Notes: generated by a model from the letters alone, not told the origin. A DNA stretch of 64,000 nt from Flavobacterium sp. AED (GCF_000812945.1 NZ_JSYM01000001.1:1860001-1924000); one strand, 5' to 3'. Numbered from the stretch's first letter, positions 1-7,851 are shown. Made by a program: numbers and translations.

Positions 1-298
1 TCTTGTTTTTCATTGCAAAAAGTTCATCACTAGTCGGTTTTTCCTGATTCGCTTTTCGCGCCGTTCTCATAGCTTCTCTTTTGGTACTTTGTTCAGCAAT
101 GATTTGTTTCATTTGTTCTTGCTGTTTGGCATTCAAGTCTAGGTCTAATGTCATTTTTTTTAACATTAATTGATTTCGTTGTTCTGGAGTGAATTTTTCC
201 ATCTCATCTCTACGAGGTCTTTTTTCCATTTCTTTTTTGTCCTGAGCAAAAGATGACATACCGACAACTAATAATGCGGCGATAATTAATTTTTTCAT
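1..298 (-). CDS. Small secreted Spy/CpxP-like or DUF4890-like protein (C-terminus outside window)
   Basis: The frame runs leftward from an ATG at 296-298 and is still open at base 1, so about 99 residues are visible. It begins with a signal peptide (KKLIIAALLVVGMSSFAQ), followed by a highly charged segment rich in Lys, Arg, Glu and Gln containing FTPEQRNQLMLKKMTLDLDL and LNAKQQEQMKQI. Short exported helical proteins of this make-up in Flavobacteria are usually placed with the Spy/CpxP/LTXXQ or DUF4890 groups, which act as periplasmic chaperones or stress sensors. That role is inferred from composition only. It is transcribed divergently from the gene starting at 518. Confidence 0.7.
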   Translation of the reverse strand, partial: MKKLIIAALLVVGMSSFAQDKKEMEKRPRRDEMEKFTPEQRNQLMLKKMTLDLDLNAKQQEQMKQIIAEQSTKREAMRTARKANQEKPTSDELFAMKNK

Positions 299-517
299 TT
301 CTATTGTTTTAAGTTATGGTTATAAGACAACAGAAGAAATGAAAAGTTTAATCGTTAACAAAAGTTTATCGTTTGGATAATGTGAGAAAACTCATTGTTC
401 AGCTACCTAAAAAGTATTATTGTTTTCAGCGTAGTAATTTATAGCGCATGATATTTATCAGCTTTTATGCCGTTTTGTTTCTCGACTTTTGTGGTTTATT
501 TATTAAATCATTTAGGC

Positions 518-2332
518 ATGACAACAATTAAACCACTTCATACATTTCATATTCCGGTAATGGGACTTGCATATACGATTGATAGTCCTATAAGAGTGGC
601 GAAGTATGGAATATCTTCTGTGATTTCAATTATGGATGATGAACTTATCGAAAAAATGAATGCATTTTATAGTAAGAAATTTGATCTTCCTTACCAAGAA
701 ATCACTCAAAAAATTCATGATTATAGGGCAGAACGAATTACTTCTTATTTGAATTTGGTAGACAAAATCGTAAAAGAAAAATTTGAAAATTTAAAAACTG
801 AGTTGTCCGAGAGCAAATTAGCATTGGAAAATTATATAGCAATGTTGCCCAATAAATCGGAAATTAAATTAGGCTTGCAAAATTTGTTGGAAGACGGTTT
901 TGCTTTCAAAGAAAACATCAAAAATTATCTGGAGAATAATCTTTATCCGGGTGCTATTGATGTGAATATAATGACCAAACTCGATAAGGACAATTTCATT
1001 AAGGATGAACAATTACCAATTGCTTTCAATGATGCGCATGCCGCTCTACGGGGCTTTGCCAATAGCACGTTAGAATCATCAGTAGTTTTATCTGCAGGAA
1101 TGAATCCCAGGTTGTACAGTTACTTTGAAAATTTTACGGCTTTCTTTCCTGATTTGAATAACACACTAAAAAAGAAAATTACGCTGAAAGTAAGCGATTT
1201 TCGTTCGGCGATGATTCAAGGGAATTTTTTAGCCAAGAAAGGACTTTGGGTTTCTGAATACCGAATAGAATCAGGACTAAATTGTGGCGGACATGCTTTT
1301 GCTACCGATGGGTATCTGTTGGGACCCATTTTAGAAGAATTCAAACAGAAAAAAGACCAATTGATTCAATCTGCCCATGATTTGATGGTGAAAGCTTTGG
1401 GACAAAAAGAAATGCATGTTCCGGAACAGCCATTGGATTTAAAAATCACCGTTCAAGGAGGTGTAGGAACTTCTGAAGAACACGATTTCCTATTGGATCA
1501 TTATAAAGTTGATGCTGTGGGTTGGGGTTCCCCATTTTTATTGGTTCCCGAAGCGACTTCCGTTAATAAACACACCAGAATATTATTGGCTGGAGCCAAA
1601 GAAGATGATTTGTATTTAAGTCATATTTCGCCGTTGGGAATTCCTTTTAATACGTTGCGAGGAACAACTAATGAAAAATTAAAACTGAAACGCATTGAGG
1701 AAAGTAAAGCGGGAAGTTCGTGTCCAAAGCGATTTTTGGCGTTAAGCAAAGAATACGATGTAAAAGGAATTTGCACTTCTTCCAAAAAATACCAAGATCT
1801 AAAACTGGAAGAATTATTGCAGCAAAAAGATATTCTATCAGCAGATGTTTATAATAAAAAGAAAAGCAGCATTACTGAAAAAGCATGTCTTTGTGTAGGT
1901 TTGGCCAATGCTTCGTATCTCGAAAATGATATTAAAATTAAAGGGCAGGCACAAGGCGTAATTATTTGTCCTGGACCCAATATGGCTTATTTTGACCAAG
2001 AAGTTTCACTTTCTAAAATGGTGCAACATATTTATGGAAACGCTTCTGTATTAACGGCTGCGAATCGTCCTAATCTCTTTGTCAAAGAATTAAAAATGTA
2101 TTTGGATTACTTGACAAATGAAATCGCGGCAGTTTCTGATGAAATTACTGCGGCGCAAATAAAAAAATGGCATTCATTCCAAAAGAATTTGATGGAAGGA
2201 ATCGCATATTATGAAGATTTATTTTCAGCAACGCCTTTTTTCGAAAGCACTAAAAAAGAGATTCTAAATCAATTTAATAGTTATAAAACTACATTGATTG
2301 AAATTCAAATTCCGGAATTAGTTTTGGTTTAA
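518..2332 (+). CDS. Conserved uncharacterised protein, possible FMN-binding TIM-barrel (NPD/IMPDH-like)
   Basis: I chose the ATG at 518 (604 aa) because the 17 residues upstream of it in the same frame look like translated leader; the product then starts MTTIKPLHTFHIPVMGLAYT. The N-terminal HIPVMG...DSPIRVAKYGISSVIS resembles the first strand-loop of nitronate monooxygenase or IMPDH-type barrels. SGLNCGGHAF (near residue 256) and VQGGVGTSEEHDFLL followed by VDAVGWGSPFLLVPEA (about 312-345) look like the late glycine-rich phosphate-binding loops of FMN barrels. A C-terminal part holds Cys at about 402, 419, 457 and 459. The substrate is unknown, and the gene appears monocistronic with its own terminator. 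The flavoenzyme assignment is an inference from motif appearance; I do not recognise a named family. Confidence 0.6.
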   Translation: MTTIKPLHTFHIPVMGLAYTIDSPIRVAKYGISSVISIMDDELIEKMNAFYSKKFDLPYQEITQKIHDYRAERITSYLNLVDKIVKEKFENLKTELSESKLALENYIAMLPNKSEIKLGLQNLLEDGFAFKENIKNYLENNLYPGAIDVNIMTKLDKDNFIKDEQLPIAFNDAHAALRGFANSTLESSVVLSAGMNPRLYSYFENFTAFFPDLNNTLKKKITLKVSDFRSAMIQGNFLAKKGLWVSEYRIESGLNCGGHAFATDGYLLGPILEEFKQKKDQLIQSAHDLMVKALGQKEMHVPEQPLDLKITVQGGVGTSEEHDFLLDHYKVDAVGWGSPFLLVPEATSVNKHTRILLAGAKEDDLYLSHISPLGIPFNTLRGTTNEKLKLKRIEESKAGSSCPKRFLALSKEYDVKGICTSSKKYQDLKLEELLQQKDILSADVYNKKKSSITEKACLCVGLANASYLENDIKIKGQAQGVIICPGPNMAYFDQEVSLSKMVQHIYGNASVLTAANRPNLFVKELKMYLDYLTNEIAAVSDEITAAQIKKWHSFQKNLMEGIAYYEDLFSATPFFESTKKEILNQFNSYKTTLIEIQIPELVLV

Positions 2333-2337
2333 TACTA

Positions 2338-2372
2338 AATAGGCTTGACGTTTTTCAAGCCTATTTTTTTAT
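2338..2372 (+). terminator. Intrinsic terminator after the 604-aa gene
   Basis: Perfect 11-bp stem AATAGGCTTGA/TCAAGCCTATT with a short loop, followed by a run of T. It starts 6 bases after the stop codon. Confidence 0.85.
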
Positions 2373-2454
2373 TTTCTGTAACCGAGGAAATAATAATAAA
2401 ATAAAAAAGGTCTTTTAATTTTTCAAATTAGATTTACTTTAAAAAATTATAATC

Positions 2455-2462
2455 TACCTTTG
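2455..2462 (+). promoter_or_regulatory. Bacteroidota -7 promoter element TACCTTTG
   Basis: Exact match to the Bacteroidota -7 consensus TAnnTTTG. It ends only four bases before the GTG start at 2467, so the transcript from it should begin at or within a few bases of the start codon (leaderless mRNA). No clear -33 TTG is visible at the usual spacing. Confidence 0.6.
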
Positions 2463-2466
2463 CCCC

Positions 2467-2841
2467 GTGAAAAAAATAGCATTCATAATAGTATTGTTCA
2501 TGTTTTTAAAGCCACTATTTCCGGTTTTAGAATATGCAATTAATTATGAATATATTTCAAAAGTGCTGTGTGTTAACAAGGCAAAACCGATGATGCATTG
2601 TAATGGGAAGTGCCATTTGATGAAAGAATTAGCCAAAGCACAAGAAGAAGAAAAACAAACATCTTCTAACAAAAAGAATACAACATTCGATACTGTTGAT
2701 TTAATTTTGGACATCAAAAACGACTTCTCCTTATTAGTTTATAACGGAAATACCAAAACACCAATACATTCAAAATATAGTAATCTATATTCCCACCTGA
2801 ATTTATATTCCATTTTTCATCCGCCCATTTTTATTTCTTAA
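2467..2841 (+). CDS. Small membrane-anchored protein with C-x8-HC-x3-CH motif, first gene of copper-type cassette
   Basis: 124 aa with a GTG start. A hydrophobic N-terminus (KKIAFIIVLFMFLKPLFPVL) serves as signal anchor. It is followed by VLCVNKAKPMMHCNGKCHLM, where Cys35, His44, Cys45, Cys49 and His50 form a possible metal site, with two Met at 42-43 next to it. The rest is Lys/Glu-rich and ends in a Tyr/Ser/Leu tail. I do not recognise a named family. Its place upstream of an MbnP-like lipoprotein and a MauG-type enzyme suggests a role in handling copper at the inner membrane, which is inference. The GTG is preferred because no other start preserves the signal segment. Confidence 0.75.
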   Translation: MKKIAFIIVLFMFLKPLFPVLEYAINYEYISKVLCVNKAKPMMHCNGKCHLMKELAKAQEEEKQTSSNKKNTTFDTVDLILDIKNDFSLLVYNGNTKTPIHSKYSNLYSHLNLYSIFHPPIFIS

Positions 2842-2878
2842 ATTTTAGTTGAAACACTTTTACGTGTATTTTTTCATT

Positions 2879-2890
2879 TGACAAATGTCA
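2879..2890. promoter_or_regulatory. Dyad TGACA-AA-TGTCA upstream of the MbnP-like gene
   Basis: Five-base inverted repeat with a two-base spacer in the 113-bp gap before the lipoprotein gene. Its core ACAnnTGT is like that of CopY-type copper operators (TACAnnTGTA), but the outer bases differ. A second palindrome, TACGCGTA, lies at 2906-2913. Either may be an operator; neither is proven. Confidence 0.3.
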
Positions 2891-2954
2891 TTTGAAACCA
2901 GCTTGTACGCGTAATTATTTCAAAACAAATAAGAAGAAATATACAATCATATAA

Positions 2955-3752
2955 ATGAAAAATTTACGGAATAAAGCAATAGCAATTATTGCATTAAGCG
3001 CTGTCTTTGCAGGCTGTACTAATAATGATGAGGTAATCTCAGGAACAGGAAACTTAGGGGTTGAATTCGATAATTCTTTTGGGTCAAATGACTTGATATT
3101 AAACACGCAAGCCAATACAACTTCCAACGGGGAAGTGTTAAAAATCAATACAGTTAAATACATTATCAGCAACATCGTCTTGACCAAAGAGGATGGAACT
3201 ACTTTTACCTATCCAAAAAGCGAAAGCTATTTTATAGTTGATGAAGCTACTGAAGCCAGTCATTTATTGGAATTAACGAATGTTCCTGCGGCAAATTATA
3301 CCAAAGTAAAATTTGGAATAGGAGTTGACAAAGCGCAATGGGAATTGGGTGCAGCGGGTCAAGGAAATTTCCTGGCTACAGCCCAAGCTGCTGATATGTT
3401 GTGGAGTTGGTCTGCGGGATATAAATTCCTGGCTTTCGAGGGGACATTTACGTCCCCAACAGTAGCTAACAGTACCTCATTTATGGTTCATACGGGACAA
3501 ACGGGAACAAATTATAACTATACCGAAGTAACACTTGATTTGCCTACAAAAGCGATGGTACGAACTACTATTGCTCCAGAAATTCATGTTGTGGCGGATG
3601 TGTCTAAAATTATTGACGGAACAAACAAAATCAAATTGTCTGACAATAACATGGGCGGAATGGGAGCCATGATTATGGGTGGAACAAATTTGCCTTTAAT
3701 CACAGCAAACCTTAACGGAATGTTTACGGTAGCGCACGTTCATAACGATTAA
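2955..3752 (+). CDS. MbnP-like copper-binding lipoprotein
   Basis: 265 aa. The N-terminus ends in a lipobox (LSAVFAGC, Cys21), so the protein is probably an outer-membrane or periplasmic lipoprotein. The fold-defining segment is AADMLWSWSAGYKFLAFEG, with Trp150 and Trp152; this matches the MbnP family signature, in which a Trp is oxidised to kynurenine by the partner di-heme enzyme and helps bind Cu(I). A Met-rich loop (NNMGGMGAMIMGG, about 230-243) and the C-terminal AHVHND add candidate copper ligands. The next enzyme gene encodes an MbnH/MauG-type protein, the expected partner. The match is recalled from family knowledge; which Trp is modified cannot be settled here. No methanobactin precursor or biosynthesis gene is visible nearby. 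Confidence 0.85.
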   Translation: MKNLRNKAIAIIALSAVFAGCTNNDEVISGTGNLGVEFDNSFGSNDLILNTQANTTSNGEVLKINTVKYIISNIVLTKEDGTTFTYPKSESYFIVDEATEASHLLELTNVPAANYTKVKFGIGVDKAQWELGAAGQGNFLATAQAADMLWSWSAGYKFLAFEGTFTSPTVANSTSFMVHTGQTGTNYNYTEVTLDLPTKAMVRTTIAPEIHVVADVSKIIDGTNKIKLSDNNMGGMGAMIMGGTNLPLITANLNGMFTVAHVHND

Positions 3753-3766
3753 TACGTGCTGAATTA

Positions 3767-3909
3767 GAAGCTATTTCCTGCTATACATTGCAAGTCCTCG
3801 CTAAAAAATGTGGTTTTCTAAGCTGGAAAAAGAGCTTCCTTTGGTCGCTTTTTTCCAGCAAGAAAAACTACATTTTTCTGCTGTGGGCTTTCCATTACTA
3901 TCAGGGCTA
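3767..3909. repeat. Dispersed hairpin repeat, copy A
   Basis: Begins GAAGCTATTTCCTGCT and ends CTTTCCATTACTATCAGGGCTA, the same edges as the copies at 7772 and 60069. The interior folds into a long stem: AAAAATGTGGTTTTCTAAGCTGG pairs imperfectly with CCAGCAAGAAAAACTACATTTTT around a loop containing AGCTTCCTTTGGTCGCT. It lies inside the cassette between the lipoprotein and di-heme enzyme genes, and its chance open frame gives the enzyme a spurious N-terminal extension. Confidence 0.75.
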
Positions 3910-3921
3910 AAAAACGTGAAG

Positions 3922-4959
3922 ATGTACAAATTAATACTGTTATTTCTTTTTTTGACTTTGCTTTCCAGTTGTTCGGATCAAGATGATGTTTATGTCAATA
4001 AACCTTTAGATTTCGAAGTGCCATCTAATTTTCCAGATTTGGCTTATAATATCGCATTGAATCCACCAACAGAGAAAGGATTTGAACTGGGAAAAAAGTT
4101 GTTCTACGATGGAAGATTATCTTCGGACGGTCTTATTTCTTGCGGTTTTTGTCACATTCAGGAAAATGCATTTACACATCATGGGCATACTTTCAGTCAC
4201 GGAGTTGGGGATAATATCGGAACCAGAAACACGCCTCCGATTCAAAATTTAGGCTATCAAACGGCATTTATGTACGATGGAGCAACAACGCATCTGGATT
4301 TGCAACCTATTATTCCGTTGACAAGTGCGATTGAAATGAATGGAAATTTGACGGCAATTGTTGCCATGATGAAAGCCGATAAAACCTATCAAAAGCTTTT
4401 TCAGCAAGCATTTACTGATGGAGCCATAAATACCGAAAATATGCTGAAAGCACTTTCTCAATTTATGTTAATGGTGACGTCATCCAATTCTAAATTTGAT
4501 AAATACCGACGTAATGAAACGGGCGGTACTTTAACTTCGGAGGAATTAGCGGGTTATACACTTTTCAATGCTAAGTGTGCTTCTTGTCATGCAACGGATT
4601 TGATGACTGATAATTCCTATCGGAATAATGGTTTGGCAGTCAATCCGCAAATAAATGATGTGGGAAGATTTCGTGTGACACAATTGGCAGCGGATTATTA
4701 TAAATTCAAAGTGCCTAGTTTGCGAAATATTGAAAAAACTGCACCTTATATGCACGATGGAAGATTCGGGACATTAGAATCTGTTTTGAATCATTATGCT
4801 TCCGGAGTTGTAAATGGAGCCACTTTAGACCCGATTCTAAATCAAAACGGAAATTTAGGAATTCCGCTTTCTGATACTGAAAAAACAAGATTAATTGCCT
4901 TCCTAAAAACACTAACCGATAATCAATATCTCACCGATAAACGATTCTCAGAATATTAA
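3922..4959 (+). CDS. MbnH/MauG-family di-heme c-type peroxidase lipoprotein
   Basis: 345 aa from the ATG at 3922. This start puts the signal LILLFLFLTLLSSC directly at the N-terminus with Cys17 as lipid anchor; an upstream ATG at 3808 would only translate the repeat. Two haem-binding motifs are present, CGFCH (74-78) and CASCH (219-223), as in the CcpA/MauG family, whose usual length is similar. PSLRNIEKTAPYMHDGRFGTL (about 265-285) is the conserved region near the second haem, where MauG-type enzymes have a Tyr ligand. The predicted role is high-valent iron oxidation of a Trp in the adjacent MbnP-like protein. An ordinary cytochrome c peroxidase is the alternative, but the partner gene favours MbnH. 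The next gene starts 5 bases after the stop. Confidence 0.85.
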   Translation: MYKLILLFLFLTLLSSCSDQDDVYVNKPLDFEVPSNFPDLAYNIALNPPTEKGFELGKKLFYDGRLSSDGLISCGFCHIQENAFTHHGHTFSHGVGDNIGTRNTPPIQNLGYQTAFMYDGATTHLDLQPIIPLTSAIEMNGNLTAIVAMMKADKTYQKLFQQAFTDGAINTENMLKALSQFMLMVTSSNSKFDKYRRNETGGTLTSEELAGYTLFNAKCASCHATDLMTDNSYRNNGLAVNPQINDVGRFRVTQLAADYYKFKVPSLRNIEKTAPYMHDGRFGTLESVLNHYASGVVNGATLDPILNQNGNLGIPLSDTEKTRLIAFLKTLTDNQYLTDKRFSEY

Positions 4960-4963
4960 AACC

Positions 4964-5935
4964 ATGAAAAATAAAATTTTAATTATTGTTTTAGTTCTTT
5001 TTGTAAACCAGTTTGTTTTTGCCAAAACAGAAAAAGACAGCATTTCGAGATTTACCTTCCAGAAAATGCAATTGCTTGAAGATTTCGAAGATGATTGTGA
5101 TGCCTGTGGTTGTTCTGCAAGTGGAGGTAGTATGGGATTTAGTTCTATGCTGAATAATAATTTTGTAGGCTTGCGCTATTTCAATCAAAGTTATACCAGT
5201 AGAGACGGGATTTTCGCCAATTCACCGTGGATTGACGAAAATTTCAATACAATCCAAATTTGGACTAAAATACCAATTACAGAAAAAATCCAGATTTCGG
5301 CATTGGTTCCGTATCACTTTCACACTCGGGAACGTTCCACCGGAACAGAAAACATTCAAGGATTGGGCGATATCTCCGTTATGGCGATGTATTCTGTATA
5401 TCAAACGCAAAAAGACAGCACAGTTTTTACCCATAAACTGCAATTGGGAGGAGGAGTAAAAATACCTACAGGAAAATTTGATGAAGCTAACAATACCGGA
5501 AGTGTCAACCAGAGTTTCCAAGTGGGAACAGGAAGTTGGGATTATCTTTTGGTTTCGGAATATGTTGTCAAAAAGAAAAATTTAGGATTAAGCACGATGC
5601 TGAATTATACTTTCAAAACCGAAAACCAAAAGCAATACCAATTTGGAAATCAATTTAATTACGGCAGTACACTGTTTTATCTTTTTGATTTACCCGCTGT
5701 AAAACTGGTTCCGCAATTGGGTTTGGCGGGCGAAGTCTATGAAACCAATAAGCAATATGGAGAAAAGTTACCGGATACTTCTGGAGATATTCTTTTTAGT
5801 AAATTTGGAATTGAAGCTGGAAAAGGGGACTTTTCCATCGGTGTTAATGCCATGCTTCCCATCAATCAACATTTGTCCAATTCAAAAATCGAAGCCAATT
5901 ACCGTTGGAGTGTCAATTTAAATTATACGTTGTAA
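4964..5935 (+). CDS. Outer-membrane beta-barrel (transporter-like) protein with CxxCxC motif
   Basis: 323 aa with a signal peptide (KNKILIIVLVLFVNQFVFA). The mature N-terminus carries DDCDACGCSASGGSMG, with Cys45, Cys48 and Cys50 next to Ser/Gly/Met, a plausible metal-capture tail. The rest alternates aromatic and polar residues in beta strands and ends in NLNYTL, as outer-membrane barrels do. It starts 5 bases after the di-heme enzyme gene, so it is surely co-transcribed. The family is probably one of the barrels annotated simply as transporter next to MbnP/MbnH pairs. Copper passage or sensing is inferred from context and the Cys motif. Confidence 0.7.
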   Translation: MKNKILIIVLVLFVNQFVFAKTEKDSISRFTFQKMQLLEDFEDDCDACGCSASGGSMGFSSMLNNNFVGLRYFNQSYTSRDGIFANSPWIDENFNTIQIWTKIPITEKIQISALVPYHFHTRERSTGTENIQGLGDISVMAMYSVYQTQKDSTVFTHKLQLGGGVKIPTGKFDEANNTGSVNQSFQVGTGSWDYLLVSEYVVKKKNLGLSTMLNYTFKTENQKQYQFGNQFNYGSTLFYLFDLPAVKLVPQLGLAGEVYETNKQYGEKLPDTSGDILFSKFGIEAGKGDFSIGVNAMLPINQHLSNSKIEANYRWSVNLNYTL

Positions 5936-5941
5936 AAACAG

Positions 5942-5973
5942 AAAAAGGAGCTTCAATTGAAGCTCCTTTTTTA
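5942..5973. terminator. Bidirectional terminator between the copper-type cassette and lysS
   Basis: AAAAAGGAGCTTC pairs with GAAGCTCCTTTTT around AATT. It has A/T tracts on both sides and sits between convergent genes. Confidence 0.85.
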
Positions 5974-5992
5974 TATAATCAAACGGAATAAA

Positions 5993-7702
5993 CTATTCAG
6001 CTAATTCCACCACTTTACTATCACCTACTAAAGCGACTTTCACTAAACCATGTTTTGCCAAACCTTTCATGGCAGCATCCCATTTCTTTCCGCTTAAATC
6101 TGATTTTACTTTCAATAATCCCAAATCCATTTTGCTTTCATTGGTTTTCAAAAGAGCAATGATTAATTTCTCTTCGTCTAGCAATTCAATTTGAACTTGT
6201 TTTTTCTCTGGTCGCATTTGTGGGAACAACAATACTTCTTGAATAGAAGCATTATTAGTTAAATACATAATCAATCGATCCATTCCAATTCCCATTCCAG
6301 ATGTTGGAGGCATTCCGTATTCTAAAGCTCTCAAGAAATCTTCATCGATAATTCCTGTGGCTTCATCATCTCCTTTTTCAGCCAATCTCATTTGGTCTTC
6401 AAAACGTTCTCTTTGGTCAATTGGGTCATTCAATTCAGAATAAGCGTTTGCTACTTCTTTACCACAAACCATTAATTCAAAACGTTCTGTCAATTCCGGA
6501 TTGTCACGGTGTTGTTTACATAATGGTGACATTTCCTTTGGATAATCCGTGATATAAGTGGGTTGGATGTAATTTCCTTCACATTTTGCTCCAAAAATCT
6601 CATCAATCAGTTTTCCTTTACCCATTGTGGCATCTACATCAATTCCCATGCCTCTGGCAGCGTCAAATAACTCTACTTCACTTTTTCCAGAAATATCAAA
6701 TCCTGTAAAATGTTTGATAGAATCGGTCATCGTAACTCGTGCATAAGGTGCTTTAAAGTTGATGGTATGTTCTCCAAAAGTCACTTCTGATGTCCCATTT
6801 ACGGCAATCGCGCAATGCTCCAAAAGATCTTCGGCAAATTTCATCATCCAGTTGTAGTCTTTGTAGGCTACATATATTTCCATGGCAGTAAATTCCGGAT
6901 TGTGCGTACGGTCCATTCCTTCATTACGGAAGTTTTTCGAAAACTCATAAACCCCTTCAAAACCACCAACAATTAATCTTTTTAAGTACAACTCATTCGC
7001 AATACGCATGTATAAAGGCATATCAAGCGAGTTGTGGTGCGTGATAAAAGGACGCGCTGCAGCTCCACCAGGAATTGGTTGTAAAACAGGAGTTTCTACC
7101 TCTAAATATCCTTTGTCATTAAAGAAAGAACGCATTGCATTGAACAATTTTGTTCTCTTGATAAACGTTTCTTTGACATGATCGTTCACTGTTAAATCTA
7201 CATAACGACGACGGTATCTTTGTTCTGGATCAGCAAAAGCATCGTGCGTTTTTCCGTCAGCATCCGTTTTTACAACTGGTAGTGGTTTCAAGGCTTTTGC
7301 CAAAACCGTCAATCCATAAACATGAACGGAAATTTCCCCAACTTGCGTTTTGAAAACCGTTCCACGAATCCCAATAAAATCGCCAATATCCAATAGTTTT
7401 TTGAAAACTACATTGTACATTGTTTTCTCCTCATCAGTCGAAATATCATCTCTCGAAACATAGATTTGAATACGTCCTTCAGCATCTTTCAATTCTGCAA
7501 ATGACGCCTTTCCCATGATACGCTTACCCATCAAACGTCCTGCTAAAACAACTTCTTTTCCTTCGTACTTCTCGAAATCGGCTAGGATTTCGCTCGAATA
7601 AGCGGTTGTGATAAATTCGGCTGCTGGATAAGGCTCAATGCCTAAATTGCGTAATTCGGTAAGTGCTTCTCTACGTAATATTTCTTGTTCGGATAATGCC
7701 AT
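5993..7702 (-). CDS. lysS: Lysyl-tRNA synthetase, class II
   Basis: 569 aa. It charges tRNA-Lys with lysine in the cytoplasm. The OB-fold anticodon-binding part is N-terminal (VVLAGRLMGKRIMGKASFAE, then GEISVHV). The class II core follows, with motif 2 FRNEGMDRTHNPEFTAMEIY and motif 3 SGMGIGMDRLIMYLT. The end (about 500-569) is a flavobacterial C-terminal extension, about 60 residues longer than the E. coli enzyme. Start MALSEQEILRREALTELRNLG is typical. A good promoter lies upstream at 7724-7755. Confidence 0.97.
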   Translation of the reverse strand: MALSEQEILRREALTELRNLGIEPYPAAEFITTAYSSEILADFEKYEGKEVVLAGRLMGKRIMGKASFAELKDAEGRIQIYVSRDDISTDEEKTMYNVVFKKLLDIGDFIGIRGTVFKTQVGEISVHVYGLTVLAKALKPLPVVKTDADGKTHDAFADPEQRYRRRYVDLTVNDHVKETFIKRTKLFNAMRSFFNDKGYLEVETPVLQPIPGGAAARPFITHHNSLDMPLYMRIANELYLKRLIVGGFEGVYEFSKNFRNEGMDRTHNPEFTAMEIYVAYKDYNWMMKFAEDLLEHCAIAVNGTSEVTFGEHTINFKAPYARVTMTDSIKHFTGFDISGKSEVELFDAARGMGIDVDATMGKGKLIDEIFGAKCEGNYIQPTYITDYPKEMSPLCKQHRDNPELTERFELMVCGKEVANAYSELNDPIDQRERFEDQMRLAEKGDDEATGIIDEDFLRALEYGMPPTSGMGIGMDRLIMYLTNNASIQEVLLFPQMRPEKKQVQIELLDEEKLIIALLKTNESKMDLGLLKVKSDLSGKKWDAAMKGLAKHGLVKVALVGDSKVVELAE

Positions 7703-7723
7703 TTTATGCTGTTTTTAAGAGCG

Positions 7724-7755
7724 CAAAGATACTGTATAAGTAGCAAAGTAGCAAA
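7724..7755 (-). promoter_or_regulatory. lysS promoter: TTTG-N20-TATCTTTG
   Basis: On the minus strand, the -33 TTTG (plus-strand CAAA 7752-7755) and the -7 TATCTTTG (7724-7731) are separated by 20 bases, the canonical Bacteroidota arrangement. Confidence 0.7.
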
Positions 7756-7771
7756 GTGCTAACCGTTTTTT

Positions 7772-7851
7772 GGAGCTATTTCCAGCTTTCCGTTATAATC
7801 TTTTTATTTTTAAAGAAAAAATAAAAAGGATTTCCACTTTAATCTGGGCTA
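7772..7851. repeat. Dispersed hairpin repeat, copy B (short form)
   Basis: Has the same left edge, GGAGCTATTTCC, and right edge, TTTCCACTTTAATCTGGGCTA, as copies A and C. The interior is only a short A/T stem (CTTTTTATTTTTAAAG, then AAAAATAAAAAGG), so it is 80 bases instead of about 143. Confidence 0.65.

Noticed and set aside
467-517. Extra N-terminus of the 604-aa protein starting at 467
   Set aside because: The 17 residues have no support; the typical start with a beta-strand (TFHIPVMGLAYT) follows the ATG at 518.
3808-3921. 383-aa reading of the di-heme enzyme
   Set aside because: The first 38 residues are encoded by repeat copy A; the signal peptide and lipobox begin at 3922.
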